64,000 nt of DNA, taken from positions 310,001 through 374,000 of the forward strand of contig NZ_OZ026474.1 in the NCBI RefSeq assembly GCF_964020005.1, given 5' to 3'. The translations under genes were made by a program, and so were the position numbers. The first letter of the stretch is position 1. Each line of letters opens with the position of its first letter. This stretch comes from Spiroplasma endosymbiont of Atherix ibis. GTDB taxonomy: Bacteria > Bacillota_I > Bacilli_A > Mycoplasmatales > Mycoplasmataceae. The notes under the pieces were generated by a model that saw only the letters and a program-made list of their open reading frames with translations, made no database searches and had not been told where the DNA came from. Shown here piece after piece: positions 30,511-40,746 of the stretch.

Positions 30511-31530
30511 ATGAACAGAGATATAGTCTTGTTAAGAACTGTTGAAGTGGCTGCTATAGCTTCATATAAATATATTGGCAAAAAAGATAAGAATTTAGTT
30601 GATAAAGCTGCTGTTGAGGCATTTGAAGTTATGCTAAAAAATGAAAAAGGTTTTAGATTAAAAGTAGTTAATGGAGAAGGCGAATTAGATCAAGCTCCAA
30701 TGTTGTTTGTTGGACAATTACTTGGAGATTTTGATGATCCTAGTGTTATGACTTATGATGTTAGTGTTGATCCAGTAGAAGGAACTCATCCAGCTGCATA
30801 TAATTTTGCAGGAAGTATTGCAACCATTGCATTTTCAAGAGAAAATACTATGTTACAATTACCAGAAATGTATATGGAAAAATTATTTGTTAGTACTGAA
30901 TTTATTAATGAAATTGATTTAAATAAAGGACTAGTACAGTCAATTCAAAATATGCAAAAAAAAGCTGATAGAAAAGATTTGAAATGTATTATTTTAGACA
31001 AACCTCGTCATAAAAAAATTATTAAAAAAATGAATGATTTGGGAATAATAATAAGACTTATTCAAGATGGAGATGTTCTAGCTGCAATTGATGTAGTAAA
31101 TGGAGATGCTGATTTTGTTTATGGAATTGGAGGAGCACCAGAAGGTTCTTTAATGGCTGCACTTGCAATTTCTGCAGGATGCAAAATGCAATCAAAACTT
31201 GTAAAATATGAAGAAATTTGACCAAATGAAAACGAAAGTAAAGCAAGAATGGAAAAAGAAAAAGCTTGACTTGAAAAACATAATTTAGATTTTGAATCAA
31301 TTTTGGATGACTTAGATTTAGTAGCAGATCACAGAACTAGATTTTTTGCTGCAGGTTTAACAGCTGGGGGAAGTTTAAAACCAGTTGATTATAAAAATGG
31401 TAAATTTTATGTAAATGCATTTATGTCTTCACATGGAATTGTAAGAAATTTTAATTCAGTTTATGATGTAAAAAAAGTAAATGATTTAAAACCTGAAATT
31501 AAATTTTTATTTGATAAATATAAAAGATAG
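30511..31530 (+). CDS. glpX: Fructose-1,6-bisphosphatase class II (GlpX)
   Basis: 339 aa. Metal- and phosphate-binding motifs: VNGEGELDQAPML, then SVDPVEGTHPAA (the DPxEGT motif), the GDADFVYGIGGAPEGSLMA loop, and ADHRTRFFAAGLT. Catalyses FBP to F6P. In a fermentative mollicute this may serve sugar-phosphate balance. -10-like TATAAT at about 30483. Followed after 40 nt by a membrane protein. Confidence 0.92.
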
Positions 31531-31570
31531 TTTTTAAAGATATATAATATATTAAAGAGAAGGTGAATTT

Positions 31571-32359
31571 ATGGACTCGCTAACTAAAGTATTACTAATA
31601 GCTTTAGGGCTTTCATTAATAACGTTAATAACAATAAGAATATTTAATACATTTAGTTTGAATAGAATTGTTATTCATGAAATTAACTCTGCAGATAACA
31701 ATATTTCAAGTAGCAAAATTGATGCATTAATTGCAAAATTTAAAGTATATTTAAAGATTGAAGAATTAAATATAAGTTATGGAGAAACAGAAAGTTATTA
31801 TAGAATTAATCAAATGTTAAGCAAAAGAAAAAAACAAATTACAATTCCAAAATGGATTATGCCAAGTGTTGGCTATGAATTGGATTATATTTTAGCAAGT
31901 ATTTGATTTAATGCTAAATTATATCAAAGAGATAAAGAAATAAAAAAAATTCAATTAATTTTAAAGTGAATACCTTTATTTTTATATATAGTGTATTTTT
32001 TAACTTTTATATTATCTTTTGTAATTTATTTTTTGGACAAACAATCTATTATACAAGCAACTTCTTCAAAATTATTAATATTTATTTTCTCTAAACCTTT
32101 GTTTGAACTAATAGCTATTATAGTATTTTTAGCTATAATTATTTTAATTTTTAGTTCTAATATTTTAAAAATAAGATTAGAAGAAAAGTATGAAAAAGAA
32201 ATAATTAGTTTTGTAAAAAACGAATGTGAAAGTTATAAAATGGATATATCTGCAGCTAGAATATATGCAAAAAGCTTTAATAAATTAGATTTTAAAATTT
32301 TTAGATTTAATGCAAAAACATCTAATTTAAAATTTGTAGGACCTTTTACAATATTATAA
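31571..32359 (+). CDS. Membrane protein, possibly a diverged YugP-type relative without the zinc motif
   Basis: 262 aa. N-terminal membrane helix (LLIALGLSLITLITI), a soluble part with SLNRIVIHEINSADN and GYELDYILASIWFNAKLYQ, then two more helices (about 138-160 and 178-200) and a cytosolic C-terminus. Topology recalls YugP-family neutral zinc peptidases, but no HExxH is present, so function is unknown. AGAAGGTG ribosome site. Confidence 0.6.
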
Positions 32360-32429
32360 AAATATCTATAATATAAATATTTTAAATTAATGTGTATAAA
32401 AAAATATAAATAGAGTTTTATCAAAAAAA

Positions 32430-32463
32430 GAAAAAAGAAAGCTTTTGTTTGCTTTCTTTTTTG
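32430..32463. terminator. Bidirectional terminator between membrane protein and ppa
   Basis: AAAAAAGAAAGC (32431-32442) pairs with GCTTTCTTTTTT (32451-32462). Confidence 0.8.
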
Positions 32464-32502
32464 TTTACTATTTTGTCAATATTTTAAAAACTTAGTTTTT
32501 TA

Positions 32503-33066
32503 TTATCCTTGACCAAGTCCTTTTTTCTTTCACTCTGCCATTATTTCTTCTTTACCATTTGGTTTAGAATATCTATCTTTATATTCTTGATATCTTTCTT
32601 TACATTCTTTTAATTCATGCATTGCTTCTTCTGCAGTTCCTCAACCATTAATTTTAACTTCTTTTTTTTGCAAAGATTTATATTGTAAAAAGAAGTTTTC
32701 AATTTCATCTTTTAAATGTTGTGGTACATCTTTTAAAGTTTTATATGTATCAAATCTTCTATCATCTGCAAAAACACCAAATAGTTTTGTATCAATTTCT
32801 CCTGCATCAATCATTTTAATTGAACCTAAAATTCTTACATTAACTCCAACTCCTGGAAGAGTAGGGTAAGTTACAAGACTTATAACATCTAATGGATCTC
32901 CATCTCAATCAAGAGTATTTGGCACAAAACCATATTCTCCTGGATAAAAATTAGCTCCATATAAAACTCTATCTAAACTAATTTCATTAGTATTAATATC
33001 ATATTCATATTTATTTGAACTACCTTTTGGTATTTCAACTATCATTTTAATCACATTATTTTCCAT
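32503..33066 (-). CDS. ppa: Inorganic pyrophosphatase (family I)
   Basis: 187 aa. Conserved IPKGSSNKYEYD, LYGANFYPGEYGFVPNT, and the metal site DWDGDPLDVI, followed by GVFADDRR and KSLQKKEVKINGWG. Hydrolyses pyrophosphate released by polymerases and synthetases. Four Trp are TGA, which hides the gene from standard-code reading. AGGAG before the ATG. Confidence 0.95.
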
Positions 33067-33127
33067 TATTAAAATCTCCTCTACAAAATAATTTTATATT
33101 AAAAAATATAAACTATAATATTTGTTT

Positions 33128-33832
33128 CTAAAATAAATTTTTATTTATAAGATTTACAATAATTTTTACACTAATTGTAAATAATAATAAATTACAGATA
33201 AATTTAGCAATTGTAACTCCAAATCCTACAAACAGTATGGAAAATCAAAGTACACTATTTTTTTGTGGAATTAAGCTTGGATAGAAAGTTCTATATCATT
33301 CAAATATAAAAGTTTGATTATATAAAAAAGATAAACTAGCAGAAATAAAAGTTGCCAATATTCCACTAATTACTATTATTCATAAATAGTACTTCATTTT
33401 ATTGTGTGATTTTGCTCTAAATAATAAAGTTCTTTTAAGAAAAAAGAATATAACAGCAAATGCTATTAAAAAAGATAAATCAGATAATGTCATTGCAACA
33501 ACACCAACTATATCACTTCCTAAGGGAAGAGCAATTCTCATAAAATTTACTAATATATTTATAATTGTTGAATAAACAATATTTGAACATAAGTATATAA
33601 ATAAAATTCCAAAAAATGATAATTCTATTGTATAAAATCCCATAATTAAAAGTCCACCAATAACATATTTACTAAAAATAGTTAATATAATTTCAACTGC
33701 AAATAACATAGATAATAAAGTAATTTTTTTTATATTTAATTGAAAATTATCTTTTAAAACTAATCTTCAATTATATTTATTGATTTCTGCAAAATCATAT
33801 TTGTGATTTCAAAAACCATATTCATTTTTCAT
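33128..33832 (-). CDS. ribU: Riboflavin ECF transporter S component
   Basis: 234 aa from ATG 33832, with AAAGGAGC in front. About 40 hydrophilic N-terminal residues, then six hydrophobic segments: LLSMLFAVEIILTIF through FTISVKIIVNLI. Assigned mainly because it sits directly behind an FMN riboswitch; length and topology fit RibU-like S components. It would pair with the general ECF energising module elsewhere. Several TGA Trp codons. Confidence 0.8.
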
Positions 33833-33852
33833 TTATAAGCTCCTTTAATATA

Positions 33853-33883
33853 AAAACCCCATTCAAATATAAAATGGGGCTTT
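33853..33883 (-). terminator. Leader terminator of the FMN riboswitch
   Basis: On the minus strand, AAAAGCCCCATTTTA pairs with a later AATGGGGTTTTT, a typical intrinsic terminator between the aptamer and ribU. Suggests transcription attenuation when FMN is bound. Confidence 0.8.
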
Positions 33884-33924
33884 TATATAAAACAAAAATT
33901 AATCCATAGGATTTTAAATTTCTT

Positions 33925-34043
33925 AGGTACTTTCTCTCATCCGGACTTTACCGTCGGTTTCAGAATTTCACTGAATCATACTTTAAAAAGTTCATAGACT
34001 TTCACTATCGGTAAGGAATTGCGCCTTGCCCCGAAAGTACTCA
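33925..34043 (-). promoter_or_regulatory. FMN riboswitch (RFN element)
   Basis: On the minus strand the conserved RFN blocks are present in order: GGGGCAAGGCGCAATTCC, then ACCGATAGT, CAGTGAAATTCTG, ACCGACGGTAAAGTCCGGA and TGAGAGAAAGTACC. P1 is closed by GTACTTT/AAAGTAC. Clear match to the known class. Confidence 0.95.
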
Positions 34044-34167
34044 CAAATTTATTATATACTAAAATTTAAAAAACTAATAAATTCTAATTTATAAAAATTA
34101 TAATTTATATTTATAATTTTTATAAATTACTATATAATATTTAAGAACATATAGAAAGGAGAAAATT

Positions 34168-35010
34168 ATGGAAAATAAAAATCACAATATTCCAGATCAT
34201 GATGATGAAAAAGAGGTTAAAAAAGATCATTATCATGATGAACATCATTTTGATGCTCTAGGTAACCATGATGATATAGAAGAAGAAGATTTTCACTGAA
34301 AAAATAGTTTATTTACAAGTAGAAGAAATTTAACTTTTAAAATAACTTTAACAGGTGTATTTCTAGCACTAGCAATAGCTGTTTCAGCATTTGAAATGTC
34401 AATAGAAGCTATTTTAGAAAAAATACAATTTAAAGGAGTTCCAATACCTTTTAGAATATTTGACTTAATAGTTATAACATTATCACTATCAGCTTTAGGA
34501 CCAATATTCTCAGGTCTAATAGCTTTTGTAGCACCATTTATTCACTTAGCAGATGGGTTTCATAATCCAATATCTGTTGTTATTGATTGTGTTGGATACT
34601 TTATATCAATTTGAATAATATGATTTTTCTATTACTTTGTATTTAGAAATTCTAGTATACATAAACATCAAGTAAAAAGTGTAGATCGGTTTAAAAGATG
34701 AACACCAATTGTTGCATACGTTTCTATTATGACAATAGTTTATACATTATTAGTTTTTGCAATTATGTATTTAAATACTTCTTTTGAACATTATCATGAA
34801 GAACATAATCACTTAGTTACAAATATTTCATCATTTCATTTAGAAAGTGAACATGATCATAATCATGGTCATTGAAAAGATATTGTAAAAAACTTAGGAG
34901 AATTTATTGGAATTATTTCAGCCATTGAGTTTATTAGATTTTCAATTTGCTACTCACTATTTGCATTAATTGAACCACAAGTTAAAAAAATAAATCATTA
35001 TTACAAATAA
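34168..35010 (+). CDS. ECF transporter S component-like membrane protein with His-rich segments
   Basis: 280 aa. Residues 1-50 are His/Asp/Glu rich (DHYHDEHHFDALGNHDD). From about residue 55, six hydrophobic segments follow the S-component pattern (FKITLTGVFLALAIAVSAF, GPIFSGLIAFVAPFIHLADG). A second His-rich loop lies near residues 212-235 (HYHEEHNH, HDHNHGH). Divergent to ribU across a 120-nt gap beyond the FMN riboswitch. Substrate unknown; the His clusters suggest divalent metal binding. GAAAGGAG site. Confidence 0.7.
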
Positions 35011-35102
35011 AAAAATATTTGTTTAATAAAATACAGTCTTTTTATTAATATTTGATAAAATTAATATATAAAATTCAAATAGATTAGTGAGGAAAATAAA
35101 AA

Positions 35103-36125
35103 ATGGCTGGAAAAAAACCAACATATGTTTCTATGGATTTAGGAACAGCTTATACTTTAGTATACATAGCAGGACAGGGAATTGTTTATAATGAACCATC
35201 AATAGTGGCTTATAAAATAAGAGAAAATAAAATAATTGCTGTTGGTTCTGAAGCATATAAAATGATAGGAAAAGGGAATAAAAATTTAAGAATTGTTAGA
35301 CCTATGGTTGATGGTGTTATTACTGATATAAAAGCTACACAAGCACAACTAAATTATATTTTTGCAAGATTAAGATTGGAAAAAACATTAAAAGGAAGTG
35401 TAATGGTATTAGCTTGTCCATCAGTTATAACAGAATTAGAAAAAACTGCACTTAAAAAAATTGCACTTAACTTAGGAGCTTCAAATGTATTTATTGAAGA
35501 AGAAGTTAAAATGGCTGCATTAGGTGGTGGAGTAAATATTTATGCTCCATCTGGAAACTTAATTATTGATATGGGTGGAGGAACAACTGATGTTGCTGTT
35601 ATAGCATCAGGTGACATAGTTTTATCTAAATCAATTAAAGTTGCTGGAAACTACTTAAATGAAGAAGTTTTAAAATTTGTTAGAGCTCAATATGGAATGG
35701 AAATTGGAGTAAAAACAGCTGAAACAATTAAAATTAGTATTGGTTCATTAGCAAAACAAGCTGATGAAAAATCAATGAAAGTTTATGGGCGTGATGTTGT
35801 TTCTGGATTACCAAGAGAAATTACAATAACTCCAGAAGAATTAAGAGAATTATTGAAAATTCCTTTATCAAGAGTTATTGAATTAACAGTTCAAGTGCTT
35901 GAATCAACTCCACCTGAATTAGCAGGAGATATTTTTAGAAATGGTATTACATTGTGTGGGGGAACTGCTTTAATTAAAGGTATAGAAAAATATTTTGGAG
36001 ATACATTACAATTGCCAACTAAAGTTGGAGAATTCCCACTATTGGCAGTTATTAATGGAACAAAAAAATATGAAGCAGAAATTTATGAAAAATTAAGAAC
36101 TGCAAAAACTGAATTAGATTATTAG
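35103..36125 (+). CDS. mreB: Rod shape-determining protein MreB
   Basis: 340 aa bacterial actin. Phosphate-1 MDLGTAYTLVYI, phosphate-2 LIIDMGGGTTDVAVIA, adenosine motif TLCGGTALIKGIEKYF. Spiroplasma carry several mreB paralogues that form the internal ribbon for helicity and swimming; one is in this window. GAGGA ribosome site, own terminator downstream. Which paralogue it is needs a tree. Confidence 0.95.
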   Translation: MAGKKPTYVSMDLGTAYTLVYIAGQGIVYNEPSIVAYKIRENKIIAVGSEAYKMIGKGNKNLRIVRPMVDGVITDIKATQAQLNYIFARLRLEKTLKGSVMVLACPSVITELEKTALKKIALNLGASNVFIEEEVKMAALGGGVNIYAPSGNLIIDMGGGTTDVAVIASGDIVLSKSIKVAGNYLNEEVLKFVRAQYGMEIGVKTAETIKISIGSLAKQADEKSMKVYGRDVVSGLPREITITPEELRELLKIPLSRVIELTVQVLESTPPELAGDIFRNGITLCGGTALIKGIEKYFGDTLQLPTKVGEFPLLAVINGTKKYEAEIYEKLRTAKTELDY

Positions 36126-36148
36126 AAAATGCTTTAATGCATTTTTTT
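36126..36148 (+). terminator. Terminator of mreB
   Basis: AAAATGC pairs with GCATTTTTTT across TTTAAT. Confidence 0.75.
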
Positions 36149-36209
36149 ATTTAAATTAATGGAAAAAATTCTAAAAAAAACTATTTTTTTATAACTTTTT
36201 TTATTTGTA

Positions 36210-36218
36210 TGCTATAAT
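36210..36218 (+). promoter_or_regulatory. Orphan extended -10 promoter
   Basis: TGCTATAAT (TATAAT at 36213-36218), strong for this genome, with no recognised gene before the terminator at 36374. Confidence 0.5.
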
Positions 36219-36224
36219 AAAAAT

Positions 36225-36373
36225 GAAATTACAAGAAGTTGTAATTCTCATATATCAATAATAAGGATATTAAAATTGTTCAAAAGAAATCTTGATTATC
36301 TTATTTTAGAAAATATTAATAAATTTATTTTAAGTTAGTAATATAAAATTTTTAATAATTTAAAAATTTTTAA
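36225..36373 (+). other. Candidate small transcript or 20-codon micro-ORF
   Basis: Downstream of the orphan promoter: a hairpin ATTACAAGAAGTTGTAAT (36228-36245), then AATAAGGATATT and a TTG-started 20-codon frame (about 36276-36338, MFKRNLDYLILENINKF). The transcript would end at the bidirectional terminator. Either a small RNA or a leader peptide; neither is proven. Confidence 0.3.
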
Positions 36374-36423
36374 AATAGATAATAAAAAAAATTCTTATTA
36401 AAGAATTTTTTTTATTATCTATT
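36374..36423. terminator. Bidirectional terminator shared with ferredoxin
   Basis: 23-bp inverted repeat, AATAGATAATAAAAAAAATT arm against its complement ending at 36423. The ferredoxin stop codon lies inside it. Confidence 0.8.
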
Positions 36424-36601
36424 CATCACCAATTTTAACAGCACCAGTAGGACAAACCATTTGGCATTCTACTAATTCTAGATCATTTTCATTTGCTTCT
36501 GCAAATCCATCATCATCTATGAAAAGAGTATCTGTTTCATCTATTTGTACACAAGCCATGCATCCTATACACATTGACTTATCTATTCAAGTTTTTTTCA
36601 T
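36419..36601 (-). CDS. 4Fe-4S ferredoxin
   Basis: 60 aa. Cys ligands in SMCIGCMACVQ (CxxCxxC) and QMVCPTGAV (C-Pro), so one 4Fe-4S cluster, plus a further Cys in VECQMVC. Acidic, typical small electron carrier; could supply electrons to IspG. Codon 5 is TGA (Trp). GGAGATG before the start. Confidence 0.9.
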
Positions 36602-36663
36602 AAAAAAACATCTCCGTTTCATTAATATAATAACAATAATTTCCAATATTTCTATATTTAATT

Positions 36664-36669
36664 TATAAT
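36664..36669 (+). promoter_or_regulatory. -10 box of the cmk operon
   Basis: TATAAT 23 nt before the chosen GTG start at 36692. Confidence 0.5.
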
Positions 36670-36691
36670 ATAAATTAATGGGGTGAAAAAA

Positions 36692-37375
36692 GTGAACCTA
36701 ACAAGAATGGAACGTAATAAGGAAATTCACGAGAAAGTTAGAAAAGAAATTTCATATAAGAAAAACATTCAAGATGAAAAATCAGTAATTCATTCTACTT
36801 TTGAAAAACTTAAAAAAATTGATTTAGATTTTTTTAAAGAAAAATTAGCAATATTTGATGCTAAACATGAGTTTGAAAAACCATATCTTGACAGAGATAA
36901 GTCATCTTGCTTATTTCCTGAAGAGATTAAATATGAAATGAAACTAGAAATTTCAGAACTTAAAAAACTTGGAAAGTCTGAAGTTATAAATAATCCTAAA
37001 GTTGAATCAGAAGAAGAATCATTTACTTTAAAAAGTGAAAAGTATATTAATTTATATAGAAGTTTACAAGCAAACGAAAAAAATTTTCAAAAAAATATAG
37101 ATAAATTAAAAGAAAAACAAGCAGGTCTTAAAATTATTCCTCAAGATATTTCAATGACTACTGTTCAACAAGTAAGAAGCAAAGATAATAGAAGTACTCA
37201 ACAAATGATTCTTGAAGTTAACGATAAAAATGAAAAAGGTCAAAGTAGGGTTATGAAAACTTGAAAAATCTATGAAAGAAAATATAGATTTAGATGATCA
37301 TTACCTGTTTTAATAGTTTTAGCAATTTTAATGATTTTAACTATAATAATTCCAATTTTCATTGTTAAGGGGTAA
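36692..37375 (+). CDS. Hypothetical protein with C-terminal membrane anchor
   Basis: 227 aa from GTG 36692, since GGGGTG at 36680-36685 is the ribosome site; an in-frame GTG at 36683 is inside it. Long charged helical cytosolic part (about residues 1-195) and one C-terminal helix (LPVLIVLAILMILTIIIPIF). Three TGA Trp codons near the anchor. cmk follows after 7 nt. Family not recognised; position before cmk-der suggests envelope or division-related housekeeping, but that is only context. Confidence 0.7.
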
Positions 37376-37382
37376 AATAAAT

Positions 37383-38045
37383 ATGAAAAATATTAATATT
37401 GCTGTAGATGGAACAGCAGGATCTGGTAAAAGTACTGTAATGATTAAAGTTGCAGAAAAATTAAAAATGAACTTTATTGATACAGGAGTTATGTACCGTG
37501 CTTTTACAAAATTGTGCATTAAAAATGGTGTAAATTTTTCTTGTGATAATGAAATTCAAGCTCAAATAAAAAATTTTAATTTTAAATATATAAATGAAAA
37601 TTCAATATTAGTAAATGATATTGAATATGGAAAAAATATTTCTGACTATGATGTTGCAGAAAATATTAAATATGTTGCAAAAAATAATGAAGTTAGATCT
37701 TTTATGGTTAAAGTTCAAAGAAGAATGTCAGAAAAGAAAAATAATATAGTAATTGGAAGAGATATAACAACAGTTGTCTTACCTGATGCAGAATTAAAAA
37801 TATATTTTGATTGTTCTATAGAATCAAGAGCAAAAAGAAGATATGAACAAAATAAAACAAAAAATATTGTTCCAAATATATATGAAGATATTTTAAGACA
37901 AATTGAACAAAGAGATGATTATGATAAAAAAAGAGCAGTAGGAGCTTTAAAAATAGCAACAGATGCTTGGTATATTGATACTAGTAATTTAACTATAGAA
38001 GAAGTAATTAATATGGTTTTGAAAAAAATAGAAGAAATTAAATAA
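37383..38045 (+). CDS. cmk: Cytidylate kinase
   Basis: 220 aa. P-loop DGTAGSGKST, DTGVMYRAFT, the GRDITTVVLPDAELKIYF core and lid RRYEQ. Converts (d)CMP to (d)CDP. cmk-der-gpsA-hup is the conserved low-GC Gram-positive order (cmk, engA, gpsA, hup). One Trp is the rarer TGG. Confidence 0.95.
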   Translation: MKNINIAVDGTAGSGKSTVMIKVAEKLKMNFIDTGVMYRAFTKLCIKNGVNFSCDNEIQAQIKNFNFKYINENSILVNDIEYGKNISDYDVAENIKYVAKNNEVRSFMVKVQRRMSEKKNNIVIGRDITTVVLPDAELKIYFDCSIESRAKRRYEQNKTKNIVPNIYEDILRQIEQRDDYDKKRAVGALKIATDAWYIDTSNLTIEEVINMVLKKIEEIK

Positions 38046-38074
38046 TTTTTTATAAGTAAAAGAGGTGTAGAAAT

Positions 38075-39388
38075 ATGGCAAGAAAAGGAATTGTGGCAGT
38101 TGTTGGAAGACCAAATGTTGGTAAATCTACACTATTTAATAGAATAATTAGAGAAAAAAAAGCTATAGTTGAAGATAAACCTGGTGTAACAAGAGATAGA
38201 ATGTATGGAAAAGCAGAGTGATTAACACTGCCTTTTATTGTTGTTGATACTGGAGGAATAACTTTACAAGATAGTCCTTTTTCAAAGGAAATAAAAATGC
38301 AAGCTGAAATAGCTATTAAAGAAGCAGATGTAATTATTTTTGTAATTAATTTTAAAGATGGGATTACTCAAGAAGATGAAATGGTTGCCAAAATTCTTTA
38401 TAAAACTCAAAAACCAATTATATTAGCTGTAAATAAATATGATAAAAAGGAACAATTTGATGAGTCTTTTACTTTTATGACTTTAGGTTTTGGAGAGCCT
38501 TGCTTAATTTCTTCAACACATGGTATTGGAATTGGAGATTTATTGGATAAAGTAATTGAAAGTATGCCTAAATTTAATGAAAATCATGAAAATGAAGAAT
38601 TAAAATTAGCAATTGTTGGAAGACCAAATGTTGGTAAGTCAAGTTTAGTAAATGCTCTTGTTGGAGAAGAAAGAATGATAGTTTCAGATATTGCAGGAAC
38701 AACAATTGATGCAGTTGATAGTAAAATTAAATATAATGGTAATGAATATACAATTATAGATACTGCTGGTATGAGAAAAAAAGGTAAAATCTATGAAAAT
38801 CTTGAAAAATATAGTTATTTTAGATCTATTAGCAGTATTAATAAAGCAGATATTGTGCTTTTAGTTTTAGATTCAAGTGAGAAAGTAGCAGATCATGATA
38901 CAAATATTGGTGGAGTTGCTTTTGAAGAAAATAAACCTATAATAATTATTGGCAATAAATGGGATTTAATTTCTAATAAAGATACTAATACAATGAAAAA
39001 GAAAGAAGAAGAAATAAAAGCTTACTTCAAGTATTTAAATTATGCTAAAGTGCTATTTTTATCAGCAAAAGAGCATAAAAGAGTAAATAAAATTTTTGAT
39101 GTTGTTGATTTAGTTCAAAAGAATATTAAAAAAAGAATTCGAACAAGTTTATTAAATGAAATTTTTAATAAAGCACAGTTGATAAACCCAGCTCCAAATC
39201 ATAATGGAGGAAGATTAAAAATATTTTATGCTTCTCAAGTAGAAGCTTATCTTCCTACTTTTGTTTTGTTTGTAAATAATCCAGAATTTGTACATTTTTC
39301 ATATAAAAGATTTTTAGAAAATCAAATTCGCTCACAATTTGATTTTAGTGGTGTACCAATTACAATAATTTTTAGGGAAAGGAAATAA
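38075..39388 (+). CDS. der: GTPase Der (EngA)
   Basis: 437 aa, tandem GTPase. First G domain [12 protein letters not shown] with DTGG; second [12 protein letters not shown] with DTAGMRKKG and NKWDL; C-terminal KH-like domain ([11 protein letters not shown]). Acts in 50S subunit assembly. AGAGGTG site. gpsA starts 4 nt after the stop. Confidence 0.96.
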
Positions 39389-39392
39389 TAAA

Positions 39393-40397
39393 ATGATAAA
39401 AGAAAGAATATCAATAATAGGTACAGGAGCGTATGGAACAGTATTAGCAAATGTTTTAGCTGATAATGGTCATGACGTATTAATGTATGGTATTGAAGAG
39501 TCACAAGTTGACGATATTAATAATAATCATTTAAATTCAATGTTTTTTAAGGACTTATTAATAAATTCAAATATAAAAGCAACAACAGATTTTGCAGTTG
39601 CTATGGAAAAAGCTAATATTGTAATTTTAAGTGTTCCTACATTTGCATTGGATAATGGAATTGAAAATATAATTAAATATGGTAAGCATGAAATGCATAT
39701 TATAAATGTTGCAAAAGGATTAGATGAAGAAAACTTAGATGTATTAAGTAAAAAAATTAAAAAAAAGTTTGAAGGTACAGGAGTTATGAAATCTTATGGA
39801 GCTATTTATGGACCATCAGTTGCAATAGAAGTTATTATGAGAAAACCAACTTGTGTCATGAGTTGTAATGAAGATGAAGAAATAGCAAAATATATGGCAA
39901 ATATTTTTTCAAATGAGTATTTTATTGTTAAAGTTTCTACAGATATTATTGGTTGTGAAATTGCAGCTGCCTTAAAAAATGCAGTAGCTATTGCAACAGG
40001 GATTTTACATGGTTTTTCAGCTGCAGATAATGCAAAAGCATCTTTAATTACTATTGGAAATGCAGAAATTTATAGTATTGCAAAGCACTTTGGAGCAAAA
40101 ATTGAGACATTTATGAATTTTGCTACACTTGGAGATCTTATTTTAACTGCTTCATCTATAAAATCAAGAAATTTTTCATTAGGTGTACAGATTGCAGAAA
40201 ATGATGATGCAAAAAAAATACTTACTTCACATAAACATACTGTTGAAGGGGTTTTATCTTGTAAACTAGGATATGAAATTTCTAAAAAGTATAAAATTAA
40301 TACTTCAATGTTTGAAATACTATATAAAATACTATACAATAATTATAAGCCTAGTGGGTTAGTTAATGATTTTTTCAAACACGCTAAGGTAGTATAG
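39393..40397 (+). CDS. gpsA: Glycerol-3-phosphate dehydrogenase (NAD(P)+)
   Basis: 334 aa. NAD-binding IIGTGAYGTVLANVLADNGH, conserved AKGLDEENLD, and catalytic Lys in GCEIAAALKNAVAIATGI; TLGDLILTASSIKSRNFSLG toward the C-terminus. Makes glycerol-3-phosphate for phospholipids from DHAP. Confidence 0.95.
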   Translation: MIKERISIIGTGAYGTVLANVLADNGHDVLMYGIEESQVDDINNNHLNSMFFKDLLINSNIKATTDFAVAMEKANIVILSVPTFALDNGIENIIKYGKHEMHIINVAKGLDEENLDVLSKKIKKKFEGTGVMKSYGAIYGPSVAIEVIMRKPTCVMSCNEDEEIAKYMANIFSNEYFIVKVSTDIIGCEIAAALKNAVAIATGILHGFSAADNAKASLITIGNAEIYSIAKHFGAKIETFMNFATLGDLILTASSIKSRNFSLGVQIAENDDAKKILTSHKHTVEGVLSCKLGYEISKKYKINTSMFEILYKILYNNYKPSGLVNDFFKHAKVV

Positions 40398-40417
40398 ATA
40401 TAAGGGGTGTATAAACC

Positions 40418-40693
40418 ATGACAAAAAAAGATTTATCTGAAAAATTATTAACAGAGTTTGGTAGTACAAAAGCTGAATCAGAAAGAATGATTAATTTTGT
40501 ATTTGATGAAATATCAAGTGCATTAGTTAAAAAAGAAGAAGTTGCTTTAGCAGGGTTTGGAAAATTTGTTACTTCTGAAAGAGCAGCACGTGAAGGTGTT
40601 AACCCAGCTACTGGAGCAAAAATTAAAATTGCAGCAACAACAGTTGCTAAATTTAAAGTAGCTAAACAATTAAAAGAAGCAGTTGCTAAATAA
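40418..40693 (+). CDS. hup: DNA-binding protein HU
   Basis: 91 aa. Full HU/IHF fold: MTKKDLSEKLLTEFGSTKAE, GFGKFVTSERAAREGVNPATG arm, and FKVAKQLKEAV. Nucleoid protein. AGGGGTG site; terminator follows. Confidence 0.96.
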   Translation: MTKKDLSEKLLTEFGSTKAESERMINFVFDEISSALVKKEEVALAGFGKFVTSERAAREGVNPATGAKIKIAATTVAKFKVAKQLKEAVAK

Positions 40694-40707
40694 TAAAAGT
40701 ATTTTAA

Positions 40708-40738
40708 AAAAAACTTGCTAAAAGCAAGTTTTAATTTT
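40708..40738 (+). terminator. Terminator of the cmk-hup operon
   Basis: AAAACTTGC pairs with GCAAGTTTT around TAAAA, then TAATTTT. Confidence 0.75.
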
Positions 40739-40746
40739 GAAGAAAA

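Noticed and set aside
31058-31300. Minus-strand frame inside glpX
   Set aside because: Leu/His-rich composition typical of an antisense shadow of a real gene; no start signal.
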